Assembly (NCBI RefSeq): GCF_002163755.1 | Contig: NZ_CP015863.1 | Location: 2,542,001 to 2,606,000 of the forward strand | Direction: 5' to 3' | DNA: 64,000 bases | DNA from: Vibrio campbellii CAIM 519 = NBRC 15631 = ATCC 25920 | GTDB lineage: Bacteria; Pseudomonadota; Gammaproteobacteria; Enterobacterales; Vibrionaceae | In this document: in pieces, positions 8,845 through 17,629 of the stretch | Numbering within the stretch: the stretch's first letter is position 1 | How the letters are laid out: each line of letters opens with the position of its first letter | The notes under the pieces: generated by a model | What the model was told of the DNA's origin: nothing | Seen by the model: only the letters and a program-made list of their open reading frames with translations | The model's database searches: none | Translations under genes and position numbers: made by a program

Positions 8845-10185
8845 TTACCCTTCCTTCTCGATCTTATCTAGGCATTCACGAAGTAGTTCACCGTACTCGT
8901 ATTTACCCGGACAAACAAAAGTACACAATGCTACGTCTTCTTCGTCTAGCTCTAACGCACCTAGTGCAACTGCACTGTCTGTATCGCCTGCGCATAGATC
9001 ACGAAGTAGCAAAGTCGGTTCCATATCCAGAGGCATAATACGCTCGTAGTTACCAATTGGAACCATGGAACGATCACTGCCATTGGTCGTTGTTGTCATA
9101 TTGAACAATTGGCCTTTGAAGATGTGACCAAGGAATGAGCGAGTAACAGAGAACTTGTTCTTTCCAGGCATAGCCCAGCCGAAAAGCTCTTTCTCGCGGC
9201 CTTCACGCAGCACAGAAACTTGCACGTGATAACGACCCAAGTACCCGTGAGGACCAATAGCTTGAGTGCCAGTTAATACTGAGCCAGAAATCACACGAAC
9301 TTCGCCAGGCATCAACTCGTTGTCAGTTAGGTCTTCAAGAGAAGCACCTACAACTGTACGAAGAAGACGTGGGTTGTTCACAACAGGACCAGCTAGAGAC
9401 ACAACACGATCAGTGTAAAGCTCACCCGTTAGGAAAAGCTGACCGAACGCGATAACGTCTTGGTAGTTGATGCTCCATGCCACATTGTCTGCATTCACTG
9501 GGTATAGGAAATGCATGTGGGTGCCAGCAAGACCTGCTGGGTGAGGGCCATCGAAGACGTGTTCTTCTACGTTTGACTGAGAAGAGCGTGGCAAGCTAGT
9601 GCCAGACTTACATACGTAAACCTTGCCTTCTGTCAGGGCTGAAAGAATGTCTAGACCTGCAACGAATGCTTCTTGTTGTTCATTGATGATCAACTCAGGC
9701 TGTGCTGCTAGTGGATTAGTATCCATCGCAGTTACGAAAATAGCCTTAGTAGCAGACTCGATTGCTGGAACCTTGCTGAACGGACGAGTACGTAAAGCGG
9801 TCCAAAGGCCAGATTCAACCAATTGAGTCTTGATCACTTCGCGATCTAGACCTGCTAGTTGAGCTGCTTCGAACTTATCAAACGTAACCTGCTCTTCGCC
9901 TGCCACTTCAATCACTACTGATTGAAGTACACGCTTAGCGCCACGGTTAATTTCGATCACTTTACCGGCTGCTGGAGCAGTGAACTTCACGCCAGGGTTC
10001 TTTTTGTCTTCAAAAAGAACTTGCGCTTTTTTCACTTCATCGCCAACGCGGACATGCATGGTAGGACGCATGCCAACGTACTCTTCGCCAAGCAAGGCGA
10101 CTTTTTTGATGGTCTTACCATCATTAATCACCTGGGATGGAGCTCCTGCGATAGGAAGATCCAAGCCCTTCTTTATTGTAATCAT
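8845..10185 (-). CDS. nqrA: Na+-NQR subunit A
   Basis: The peripheral, cofactor-poor subunit of the pump (446 residues), implicated in ubiquinone handling at the NqrA-NqrB interface. The frame is open upstream to 10245, but the family begins MITIKKGLDLPIAG, so the ATG at 10185 is chosen; the extra 20 residues are not family-like. It is the first gene of the six-gene operon, and the pump it opens builds the sodium-motive force used by Vibrio polar flagella and Na+ symporters. Confidence 0.97.
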   Translation of the reverse strand: MITIKKGLDLPIAGAPSQVINDGKTIKKVALLGEEYVGMRPTMHVRVGDEVKKAQVLFEDKKNPGVKFTAPAAGKVIEINRGAKRVLQSVVIEVAGEEQVTFDKFEAAQLAGLDREVIKTQLVESGLWTALRTRPFSKVPAIESATKAIFVTAMDTNPLAAQPELIINEQQEAFVAGLDILSALTEGKVYVCKSGTSLPRSSQSNVEEHVFDGPHPAGLAGTHMHFLYPVNADNVAWSINYQDVIAFGQLFLTGELYTDRVVSLAGPVVNNPRLLRTVVGASLEDLTDNELMPGEVRVISGSVLTGTQAIGPHGYLGRYHVQVSVLREGREKELFGWAMPGKNKFSVTRSFLGHIFKGQLFNMTTTTNGSDRSMVPIGNYERIMPLDMEPTLLLRDLCAGDTDSAVALGALELDEEDVALCTFVCPGKYEYGELLRECLDKIEKEG

Positions 10186-10607
10186 ACGCACTTGCACTAC
10201 TTTTATCGGGAAAAAGATTCTTTTGATTGCGTAACTTTTAGACACGACATCAGTGTCCGGTTTTGATGCTGTTTAAAACATCAAAATCGCAACATCCTAT
10301 TAATTATCTCGTCACAAATATTAGGCGAGATTTATCAGGTGCCGTAGTCTAGCATTTTTTGGGAACTTGATGCCATGACCAATATTGGGAAAGGAAGGTT
10401 TATTTCGGTAGAACGAGCTGTAAAAAGTTAAAGAATAGTCATAAGTTTGACCGAACGCACAAATGCCAAAGCCCATAAATTAGCTATGGAAATAGGACAT
10501 TTGTACGTTTGAAATATGCATTAATTTTACTAATTTATTGAACACTTTTTGATACATTATTTAACTTTTATTTGTACCAAATTTTTGTCCTTGAAAGATG
10601 TAAAACA
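10186..10607. other. Noncoding region, nqrA leader and promoter region
   Basis: About 420 bases between nqrA and the bolA terminator with no convincing gene. It should hold the nqr promoter and a leader. A small inverted repeat, ATCTCG (10303-10308) with CGAGAT, lies in it. No clear activator site was recognised. Confidence 0.5.
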
Positions 10608-10633
10608 AAAAAGATGGCTGAAACCATCTTTTT
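10608..10633 (-). terminator. Terminator after bolA
   Basis: AAAAAGATGG and CCATCTTTTT pair across a six-base loop; the T-run side lies downstream of bolA on the minus strand. Confidence 0.85.
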
Positions 10634-10655
10634 AAATCATTGTTGTAATCGCTTC

Positions 10656-10964
10656 CTAGCGACCGCCACCCATACACATAGGGCTATCTGGCGCACCATC
10701 TTGTTCTTGTTGCCACTCTTCATTGGTATAAGTGTGAATCGCCAAGGCATGGATGTGATTCTCAAGCTCATCCGCCAGTACAGTGTGTACCTGACGGTGA
10801 CGTCCAATGAGGCGCTGACCAGTAAATGCATCGCTGACCACAATCACTTTGAAATGGCTCTCAGAGCCAGGCGGAACATTGTGCATATAACTCTCATTGA
10901 TCACTTTTAAAAAATTAGGTTGCAGCTCACTGTGCAGTTTCGTTTCTATGATTTCTTGGATCAT
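10656..10964 (-). CDS. bolA: BolA family protein
   Basis: A 102-residue BolA. This family works with monothiol glutaredoxins in Fe-S/iron handling and affects cell shape and stress gene expression. The class II KH-like core is visible: SESHFKVIVVSDAFTG, the conserved RHRQVHTVL segment, and IHALAIHTYT. The C-terminus ends in a glycine-rich CMGGGR, where the Cys is a plausible cluster-linked residue. It is transcribed alone, divergently from rlmG, with its own terminator. Confidence 0.93.
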   Translation of the reverse strand: MIQEIIETKLHSELQPNFLKVINESYMHNVPPGSESHFKVIVVSDAFTGQRLIGRHRQVHTVLADELENHIHALAIHTYTNEEWQQEQDGAPDSPMCMGGGR

Positions 10965-11169
10965 ATTTAGTCCTCATTAATACTAATCAGGTAAGTATAT
11001 ACTCTAGTTCAGCAAATGAAATCAACGAAACGTCCCTGCTCCCTCTTTCACAATCCACACAGTTCGCTAAAAGCCTGTGAAAATCAGTAAATTTGACAGC
11101 TTTTTGTATCTTGAGCCTTCATCATTTGCGACAATAATCACTAATTTCCAAATCGACTTACGTTTAGTT

Positions 11170-12327
11170 ATGAAAACCGAATTAGACCTTCACGATCGTA
11201 GCCTCACGCTGCATCGTTTCCCAAAGCGCTCCAACGAAACTCTTCAAGCATGGGATGCGGGTGATGAGTACCTTATCAATCACGTAGAAGAAATGGCGTT
11301 GCCAGATAATCAAAATATCGTAGTTGTTAATGATAACTTCGGTGCGTTGGCATGCTGGTTTTCAGACAAGCACAATGTGACGTTGATGGGTGACTCTTTC
11401 ATCTCACACAAGGGTGCGCAACAAAACCTTGCAGACAACCAATGCAATCAAGTGTCTTTTCTCTCTACGATGGATGACATTCCAGAGAATACAGACTTAG
11501 TTTTGATGCAACTGCCAAAAAGTAACCGCCATCTAGTTTGGTTACTCAGTCAACTGCGTAAAACGTTGCCAGCATCCTGCCCTATTGTTGCGGTCAACAA
11601 AGCGAAAGAGATCCATACGTCGACACTCAAACTGTTTGAGAATTACTTAGGCGAGACTAAAACCTCTCTAGCGTGGAAAAAGCATCGTTTAGTATTCTCA
11701 ACTGCCAATGCTCAACCAGTCATAGATGTCGACCCAATGACGATTTGGGGCATTGAAGGTGAGAGTATTCGACTGAAAAACCTGCCAAATGTATACTCAG
11801 GCGAAAGCTTGGATCTCGGCGCACGTTTTATGCTGCAACACCTTCCTCAAGATCCAACGTTGAAACACGTCATCGACCTTGGCTGTGGTAATGGTGTGCT
11901 GTCAGTAAAAATGGGGCAATTAAATCCTCAAGCTCGTTTAACCAGCGTGGATGAAAGCTTTATGGCTATCGAGTCAGCAAAACAAAACTTGCTCGATAAC
12001 CTAGGCGACGCCCGCGATATTCAATGCATTGCGAACAACTGCTTAGATGGTTTCACCCCAGACTGTGCAGACATGGTGATGTGCAACCCACCGTTCCATC
12101 AGCAGCAAGCGATCACTGACCACATTGCGTGGCAAATGTTCTGCGATGCGAAACAAATACTGAACCAAGGCGGTAAATTATTGGTCATAGGTAACCGTCA
12201 CCTTGGTTACTATGCGAAGCTGAAACGTCTGTTTGGCGACAAAAATGTGAAATTAGTCGCTTCTAACAATAAGTTCGTGATTTTACAGGCAACGAAAAAT
12301 CCTGCTAAATTAGGCGCCAAGCAATAA
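11170..12327 (+). CDS. rlmG: 23S rRNA (guanine-1835-N2)-methyltransferase RlmG
   Basis: RlmG methylates G1835 of 23S rRNA using S-adenosylmethionine. The C-terminal half holds the SAM motif VIDLGCGNGVLSV and the catalytic NPPF motif (MCNPPFHQQQ) typical of N2-guanine methyltransferases; the N-terminal half is the degenerate duplicate domain of this family. The frame opens at 11077, but alignment to family N-termini (about 10-15 residues before SLTLHRFP) favours the ATG at 11170, giving 385 residues. The ribosome-binding site is weak at either start. Confidence 0.92.
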   Translation: MKTELDLHDRSLTLHRFPKRSNETLQAWDAGDEYLINHVEEMALPDNQNIVVVNDNFGALACWFSDKHNVTLMGDSFISHKGAQQNLADNQCNQVSFLSTMDDIPENTDLVLMQLPKSNRHLVWLLSQLRKTLPASCPIVAVNKAKEIHTSTLKLFENYLGETKTSLAWKKHRLVFSTANAQPVIDVDPMTIWGIEGESIRLKNLPNVYSGESLDLGARFMLQHLPQDPTLKHVIDLGCGNGVLSVKMGQLNPQARLTSVDESFMAIESAKQNLLDNLGDARDIQCIANNCLDGFTPDCADMVMCNPPFHQQQAITDHIAWQMFCDAKQILNQGGKLLVIGNRHLGYYAKLKRLFGDKNVKLVASNNKFVILQATKNPAKLGAKQ

Positions 12328-12366
12328 AGTCCTGACTTTAGCAATATGTTTAAAAGGAATAATAAG

Positions 12367-12936
12367 ATGAAAAAACTGGTACTCGCGGCTTCGGTTGCCT
12401 TGCTTGCTGCATGTTCGGCGCCACAACAACCTCAACTGAACCTGATGCCTGAGACGACGCTAAGCACGAACCCAATCGCACAAGGCAAGAGCTACAGTCT
12501 AACCAGTAAAGACGTACGTGCGGCTCAGTATGTTGCTCTAGTCGATAACGGTCGTTCAAATATTTTGCCTCTTCATGCGAAACAAAACCTACGTATTTCT
12601 CTTGAAGAAGCATTAGAGAAGCAATTCTCTTCTCAAGGTTTCCATTCAGATCTGAACAGCGATAACTCGATTGAGCTTGAAGTGGAAGAAGCGTTGGTAA
12701 ACGTAAAGCACTCTGTAATGGAAAACGAGATGGATGCGAAAGTCGTTCTAGAAATTACCGCAGAAACTCCGCAAGGCAAGCTTGTTAAGACCTATACTGG
12801 TACTGCTAAACGTTCAGGCACACTAAGCGCTTCAGACTCTGACATTGAACAAACATTGAATGATGTCGTGGCTCTAACTCTAAAAGAGATCGCGAATGAC
12901 CCTGAACTTCGCCAATACATGCAGGAGCGATTCTAA
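12367..12936 (+). CDS. yajG: YajG family lipoprotein
   Basis: A predicted lipoprotein of 189 residues with a lipobox ending LLAAC after MKKLVLAASVA. The YajG family has no established biochemical role. The chosen ATG has AAGGA about nine bases upstream; an upstream in-frame ATG at 12346 would spoil the signal peptide. The stop overlaps the ppiA start by one base, and ampG follows; enterobacteria also place yajG next to ampG, which hints at an envelope or wall-recycling link. Confidence 0.87.
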   Translation: MKKLVLAASVALLAACSAPQQPQLNLMPETTLSTNPIAQGKSYSLTSKDVRAAQYVALVDNGRSNILPLHAKQNLRISLEEALEKQFSSQGFHSDLNSDNSIELEVEEALVNVKHSVMENEMDAKVVLEITAETPQGKLVKTYTGTAKRSGTLSASDSDIEQTLNDVVALTLKEIANDPELRQYMQERF

Positions 12937-13481
12937 TGCTACGTAAAGCTATTCTTTCTCTCGCACTTCTGAGCTGCAGCGTTTTTGCTGGTCCTAAAGT
13001 GGCGTTTGAAACTACGTTAGGTAACTTCACCGTAGAGTTAAATGAAGAAAAAGCACCCGTTACGGTCGCGAACTTCCTTAAATATGTGGAAGATGGTAGC
13101 TACGAAGGTACGATTTTTCATCGCGTGATTCCTGGCTTTATGGCGCAAGGTGGTGGCTTTAACCAAGACATGCAAATGGTTAAGACCTACGCACCAATCA
13201 AAAACGAAGGGAATAACGGTTTGAACAATGACCGTGCCACTATTGCAATGGCGCGCACCAATGCTCCTGATTCGGCAACACGTCAGTTCTTCGTAAACTT
13301 GGTCGACAATGACTTCTTAAACTTCGGTTCTCGCCCACCGGGTTATGCAGTATTTGGTGAAGTCACCGAAGGCTTCGATGTCATTCAAAAAATGGCGACT
13401 CAGCCAACCAAATCCATCGGTCGCATGCGCGATGTCCCAGAGACACAAATCGTCATCACCAAAGCAACACTACTCAAGTAG
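12936..13481 (+). CDS. ppiA: Periplasmic cyclophilin-type peptidyl-prolyl isomerase
   Basis: A 181-residue cyclophilin that speeds cis-trans isomerisation of proline peptide bonds in exported proteins. A cleavable signal peptide ends SCSVFAG, so it is the periplasmic PpiA type and not cytosolic PpiB. Core active-site motifs are FHRVIPGFMAQGGGF and the ARTNAPDSATRQFF segment. It is translationally coupled to yajG (TAATG) and followed by a terminator. Confidence 0.9.
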   Translation: MLRKAILSLALLSCSVFAGPKVAFETTLGNFTVELNEEKAPVTVANFLKYVEDGSYEGTIFHRVIPGFMAQGGGFNQDMQMVKTYAPIKNEGNNGLNNDRATIAMARTNAPDSATRQFFVNLVDNDFLNFGSRPPGYAVFGEVTEGFDVIQKMATQPTKSIGRMRDVPETQIVITKATLLK

Positions 13482-13492
13482 CCAAAATCATA

Positions 13493-13525
13493 AGCCCTTT
13501 GAATATTCGAAGGGCTTTCTCTTTT
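13493..13525 (+). terminator. Terminator after ppiA
   Basis: AGCCCTT ... AAGGGCT with an internal GAATATTC pairing and a trailing TTCTCTTTT. Confidence 0.85.
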
Positions 13526-13552
13526 AGTGGCTCTATTTTAACGGATTGATTT

Positions 13553-14905
13553 ATGTCTTCATTACCTTCCATCACTTGGTTGGAAACGGTAAAAAGTTAC
13601 CTCGATAAACGCTTACTTTGGGTTTTCATGCTTGGCTGCTCAAGTGGCTTCCCCTGGGTGCTTATTGGTTCAAACATGTCAGGCTGGCTAAAAGATGCTG
13701 GTTTGACGTTATCGGCAATCGGCTATTTTGGTAGCGTATTTGCTGTTTATGCGATCAACTTTTTATGGGCGCCATTGGTCGATCGCGTCAAACTACCTGT
13801 GTTGCACCGCTTACTTGGACAACGTCGTAGCTGGATTTTCCTATGCCAGAGTATCGTGCTTGTTGCTACTCTGTTTATTGCCGGTGTGAACCCCGCTGAA
13901 AACCTGATTTTCACATCACTTCTCGCATTGTGTATTGCCACTGCCTCAGCGACACAGGATATTGCGATTGATGCGTTCCGTATTGATACCTTTCCTAAGA
14001 CGGAAGAATCGAAACTTCCGCAAGCTTCTGCTATGGCGGTGATTGGTTGGTGGACGGGTTATTCACTACCAGGCTATTTAGCGTTCATTAATGCCGATGG
14101 CATAGGCTGGAATGGTGTCTATTACGGCATGGCTTTTATCGTTGTGCTCTTGATGATTTTCACTCTTTTAGTGGGTGAACCAAAAACACAACGTGAACAA
14201 CTGCAGTTGGAAGCAGAACAACGTCACAAAGAAGTAGTGGGCTCCAAACTGGTGGCTTGGTTTACCGTTACCGTTGTGGAACCTTTCTTGGATTTCTTCA
14301 ATCGTAATGGCGTTCGTGTTGCCGTCACGCTTTTGTTATTTGTTTTCCTATTCAAAATTGGTGAGGCGTTCTTGGGACGCATGTCGATTGCCTTCTATAA
14401 GGAGATAGGTTTTAGCAATGAACAAATTGGCTACTACTCGAAACTGATTGGCTGGGGCGCAACCATGCTGTTCACCTTTGTTGGCAGCATATTTAACGTT
14501 AAGTTTGGGATTGTACGTGGCTTGATGATTGGCGGTATCGCCATGGCGGCAAGTAACTTGATGTTTGCTTGGATTGCGAAAGTCGGCCCGAATGAGCATC
14601 TGTTCTTAGCGACGATCATTGTCGATAACTTCACAACCGCTTTCTCGACCGTCGCTTTTGTTTCGTTCTTGACTATCCTGACTGGACAAGCATTCTCTGC
14701 AACTCAGTACGCTTTGTTAGCCTCGCTGGGCAACTTTGGAAGGACTACCCTAGCTTCGTTCAGTGGCGAATTAGTTGATTATCTGAATGACTGGACGACT
14801 TTCTTTGTGATTACTGCGGTAATGGTCGTCCCGAGTTTGATCATGCTTTATTCATTGCGACATTACTTCACTGAGTTGCTAGAAAAAGCGAGACAGAGAA
14901 ACTAA
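13553..14905 (+). CDS. ampG: AmpG muropeptide permease
   Basis: An MFS-fold inner-membrane transporter that imports anhydro-muropeptides released by lytic transglycosylases, feeding peptidoglycan recycling and, where present, AmpR-type beta-lactamase induction. The family start (LDKRLLWVFMLGCSSGFPW) and the conserved ATASATQDIAIDAFRID segment are clear. About twelve helices are visible in 450 residues; enterobacterial AmpG is somewhat longer at its C-terminus. Two lytic transglycosylase genes (mltA and an mltC remnant) lie elsewhere in this window. Confidence 0.93.
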   Translation: MSSLPSITWLETVKSYLDKRLLWVFMLGCSSGFPWVLIGSNMSGWLKDAGLTLSAIGYFGSVFAVYAINFLWAPLVDRVKLPVLHRLLGQRRSWIFLCQSIVLVATLFIAGVNPAENLIFTSLLALCIATASATQDIAIDAFRIDTFPKTEESKLPQASAMAVIGWWTGYSLPGYLAFINADGIGWNGVYYGMAFIVVLLMIFTLLVGEPKTQREQLQLEAEQRHKEVVGSKLVAWFTVTVVEPFLDFFNRNGVRVAVTLLLFVFLFKIGEAFLGRMSIAFYKEIGFSNEQIGYYSKLIGWGATMLFTFVGSIFNVKFGIVRGLMIGGIAMAASNLMFAWIAKVGPNEHLFLATIIVDNFTTAFSTVAFVSFLTILTGQAFSATQYALLASLGNFGRTTLASFSGELVDYLNDWTTFFVITAVMVVPSLIMLYSLRHYFTELLEKARQRN

Positions 14906-14923
14906 GAAGAGAAATGAAAAACA

Positions 14924-14948
14924 AAAACCACCGCGATGCGGTGGTTTT
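14924..14948. terminator. Bidirectional terminator between ampG and chrR
   Basis: A perfect 11-bp stem, AAAACCACCGC / GCGGTGGTTTT, with a GAT loop. A-run and T-run flanks serve both convergent genes. Confidence 0.9.
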
Positions 14949-14952
14949 CTGT

Positions 14953-14976
14953 TTCTGATTCTGATTCTGATTCTGG
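14953..14976. repeat. Short tandem repeat, TTCTGA x about 4
   Basis: Three exact TTCTGA units followed by TTCTGG lie between the terminator and the chrR stop. It is noncoding and eight bases past the end of chrR. Confidence 0.85.
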
Positions 14977-14983
14977 ATGCTCG

Positions 14984-15643
14984 TTAAGGATACATACCTT
15001 TGCCAAACATATTGAAGATTCTCGCCACACCTTGTGTGAAGATCATTGGCTCTGTCAATACAGTTAGGCATAAGCAATCTTCGCCAGGCTTGGTGAATGG
15101 GCTATGTTTTGCAGATGCATCTCGTACAAGTACATCTCCAACTTCGTAATGCCCGTCCTCATCACTGAAGCCACCTTGTAAAACTAGCGTTGATTCCTGA
15201 CCTTTGTGCGTGTGCTGCGGAATTCTCACGTCTTCGCTTATATACATAAGGTTGACGCGCGCTTCTTCCCCTAGATCAATCTGTGCACTGTAGACTTTGC
15301 CCCCATAGCTCTTCCATTCGCCCACCAAGTCTGAGAAACGGCTCAGTGTTTTCGGTAGTTTGAAATCTTTGTCTGCGACCATAACTTTGGCGACATCTCT
15401 AACAATGATGCTGTCAGACGTTGGTTCTGAAGTGATAATGTCGTTGAGCATGCTATCAAACTCAGCGTCATAAATAGACGGTATATCGTTCACCAAACTG
15501 GCCTGAGCCGCCTCTAGTTGATTGACATAAGATCGGCATTTGGGGCAAGTTTCTAGGTGAGTGGCAACCACCAGACCAGAAACTGCATCAATACTTCCGG
15601 AAGCATATGCCTCTAACAATGTTTTGTCTGGATGTTTGTTCAT
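14984..15643 (-). CDS. chrR: ChrR-type zinc-binding cupin anti-sigma factor
   Basis: A 219-residue anti-sigma factor of the ChrR family. The N-terminal zinc anti-sigma domain shows H4, H29, C33 and C36 (HLETCPKC), the ligand pattern of Rhodobacter ChrR. The C-terminal cupin domain carries HTHKGQESTLVLQGGF and a later HSPF. In the known system ChrR holds an ECF sigma factor inactive and releases it upon singlet oxygen or organic hydroperoxides. The start overlaps the sigma gene's TGA (ATGA), so the pair is translationally coupled, which keeps the two proteins near stoichiometric. Confidence 0.92.
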   Translation of the reverse strand: MNKHPDKTLLEAYASGSIDAVSGLVVATHLETCPKCRSYVNQLEAAQASLVNDIPSIYDAEFDSMLNDIITSEPTSDSIIVRDVAKVMVADKDFKLPKTLSRFSDLVGEWKSYGGKVYSAQIDLGEEARVNLMYISEDVRIPQHTHKGQESTLVLQGGFSDEDGHYEVGDVLVRDASAKHSPFTKPGEDCLCLTVLTEPMIFTQGVARIFNMFGKGMYP

Positions 15644-16224
15644 AATTGCTCCGTGTGCATCGAATGCCTTAGCTTTTCTACCGCTAGCCTCAAGCGAGAC
15701 TTCACGGTGCCCAAAGGTATGTCGAACAACTCTGCGACCTGTTGGTGTGGAAGTTCTTGGAGGTACACCGCTTGGAGTACTTCTCTTTGGTTTTTCGGCA
15801 GTATGTCTAAAAATTTGACTACCTGTTCTTTGAGCATGTCTTGCTCAGGTGAATAATGGTCAACCAAATCAGGTGGGTAGTAGTCTGACGGCCAAATGTC
15901 ATCAGAATGAATGTGTAAATCCTTACCTTTCTGTTTCCTTAAAAGGTCGAAGCAAAGGTTACGGATGATGGTATAGATCCATGTCGACAGGGCACTTTTT
16001 GTGCCATCATATAAATGAGCTTTTTGCCAAACAGTCGCCATGGTTTCTTGCACCATTTCCATTGCAACTTGCTCATTACCAACATGTTTGTAGGCGAACT
16101 GCTTAAGCTTTGGTGCATAAAAACGAAATACGAAGGCAAAAGCGTCTTTGTCTCGCGCTTTCACTTTGTCCATATAATCGTTCCATTCGCTTCGCCCGAG
16201 CTTTTGTGGGCTTTCACTCATCAT
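15640..16224 (-). CDS. ECF sigma factor, ECF11 (RpoE-ChrR) type
   Basis: A group IV sigma factor with region 2 (AFAFVFRFYAPKLKQFAYKH ... STWIYTIIRNLCFDLLR) and region 4 (LPKNQREVLQAVYLQELPH ... IPLGTVKSRLRLAVEKLR). Pairing with ChrR assigns it to ECF11, the photooxidative-stress class. The open frame extends to 16323, but AAGG lies six bases before the ATG at 16224 (an ATG at 16221 is equally possible), giving about 195 residues, normal for the class. It follows the DUF4397 gene by 46 bases and is coupled to chrR. Confidence 0.92.
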   Translation of the reverse strand: MMSESPQKLGRSEWNDYMDKVKARDKDAFAFVFRFYAPKLKQFAYKHVGNEQVAMEMVQETMATVWQKAHLYDGTKSALSTWIYTIIRNLCFDLLRKQKGKDLHIHSDDIWPSDYYPPDLVDHYSPEQDMLKEQVVKFLDILPKNQREVLQAVYLQELPHQQVAELFDIPLGTVKSRLRLAVEKLRHSMHTEQL

Positions 16225-16270
16225 AATCAGCCTTAATAATCGGGAGGAGTTTTCCCCTCCCCCTTTCGTC

Positions 16271-17629
16271 CTAGTCGGTGATGTCACCAACAATAAGATT
16301 GAAGCCACCGTTATTGCCATCATCGATGGCGACTACTTGATATACGACGCCGTTCATTACCGTTACAGGCGCAGAATCAATTGCTACTGTATTTGGGTCT
16401 CCCGCCACTGTCACAGTGACAAAATAAGAACCTTCGGCAACGTAAACACCTTGCACACTATCTTTATACGCGAAGTTTGCTATTGCTGGATCACTTCCGT
16501 CAATTCCTGCGCTAGTTGTGAGATAGATGTCAACCATTTCAGCCACTGGATTCGCTGCTGCGTGCGTGACATTTAACGTTGCGCTGGTTGCGACTGCACG
16601 ACGCATGTCTTCGACTACCAGCGGTTCAATTGCGATTGCAGGTGCGACAACGCCAACAGCATAGATGCTGTAATCCATACCACCTTTCACTTCTAAACCG
16701 TCAACGTCGATAATTGGATCCGTCGTTGTACCATCAACATACACATCAATATCGTATGCTTTTGGCGCAAGGTCCAAGTACCCACGAATTTGTTTGAATT
16801 CCAAATCCGAAAGCGGAGCAAACGCAGCACCGTCGACATGAACATCAACAACAGGTGCACCATCGACTAAATGACCAACGCGCACTTCTGCTTGGCTTCC
16901 CTTATCTTCAAGTATAGAAGAACCAGAACCATTCAATACCATTAACTTCACCGGAGAAGTACTGTTGGAATCCCCTGTCTTAATAGCGGCGATCGTCAAG
17001 TTAGCATTAGCTGGTAGAGGGATCGTGCCCGAATCAAACGCTACTGTGTCACCGACAGCTAGTCTCACTTGATAATCGCCTGCAGGAATGTTCAGCACAT
17101 CCGTCGACGCTTTATAAGCTAGATTAGTAATCGGTGATGAGTCTGCCAACGCCACTCCAGGCTCAGTGACGTAAAGATCTACAGCTGGCACGCCAGAAGC
17201 AGCATGTACTACCTGAACATCTAAACTGTTTGCATCAGCCATGGAAGTCGCGCTTCGAGTCACGATAAGAGGCTCAACAGGGTTTGGTGCTCCAGAAGCG
17301 TCACCCACGACAAATGCGGTGTAATAAAGATCCGAGTCCAGATCGAGCGTTGTTTTGTCTACGACAGTCGCGACATCTCCACCGGGCAACTGCACATCAA
17401 CTTGAACTGAGTTTGCCCCTTCAGGTAGCCTCACGTAACCAGAGCCAACGCCATAGTCGACGCCCGTCAAAGCAGCTTGCTCGTTAATCCATACATTTGC
17501 AAGAGGCGCATCAGAAGAAGCATGTACCGCTTGCAAATTAGAATACTTAATCGAATCACTGTCTGACCCGCACGCAGCAATCCCTAGCACAGCAACCAAA
17601 GTTACTGCGGTTTTTGTAAGTCCTTTCAT
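16271..17629 (-). CDS. Lipoprotein with four DUF4397-like repeats
   Basis: A 452-residue predicted lipoprotein (lipobox ending GIAAC, then a Ser/Asp linker). The body holds four copies of a roughly 100-residue beta-rich unit, each opening with a V-H-A/V-G-H type strand (LQAVHASSDAP, VQVVHAASGVP, VRVGHLVDGAP, LNVTHAAAN). DUF4397 domains are extracellular, Ig-like in prediction and of unknown function. Its ATG overlaps the stop of the Lon-domain gene (ATGA), and the sigma gene follows closely, so it belongs to the same operon. Its presence in a photooxidative-stress operon suggests an envelope role, which is inference. Confidence 0.85.
   Translation of the reverse strand: MKGLTKTAVTLVAVLGIAACGSDSDSIKYSNLQAVHASSDAPLANVWINEQAALTGVDYGVGSGYVRLPEGANSVQVDVQLPGGDVATVVDKTTLDLDSDLYYTAFVVGDASGAPNPVEPLIVTRSATSMADANSLDVQVVHAASGVPAVDLYVTEPGVALADSSPITNLAYKASTDVLNIPAGDYQVRLAVGDTVAFDSGTIPLPANANLTIAAIKTGDSNSTSPVKLMVLNGSGSSILEDKGSQAEVRVGHLVDGAPVVDVHVDGAAFAPLSDLEFKQIRGYLDLAPKAYDIDVYVDGTTTDPIIDVDGLEVKGGMDYSIYAVGVVAPAIAIEPLVVEDMRRAVATSATLNVTHAAANPVAEMVDIYLTTSAGIDGSDPAIANFAYKDSVQGVYVAEGSYFVTVTVAGDPNTVAIDSAPVTVMNGVVYQVVAIDDGNNGGFNLIVGDITD

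Noticed and set aside
10186..10245. Longer NqrA starting at 10245
   Set aside because: The family begins at MITIKKGLDLP; the extra 20 residues are not conserved.
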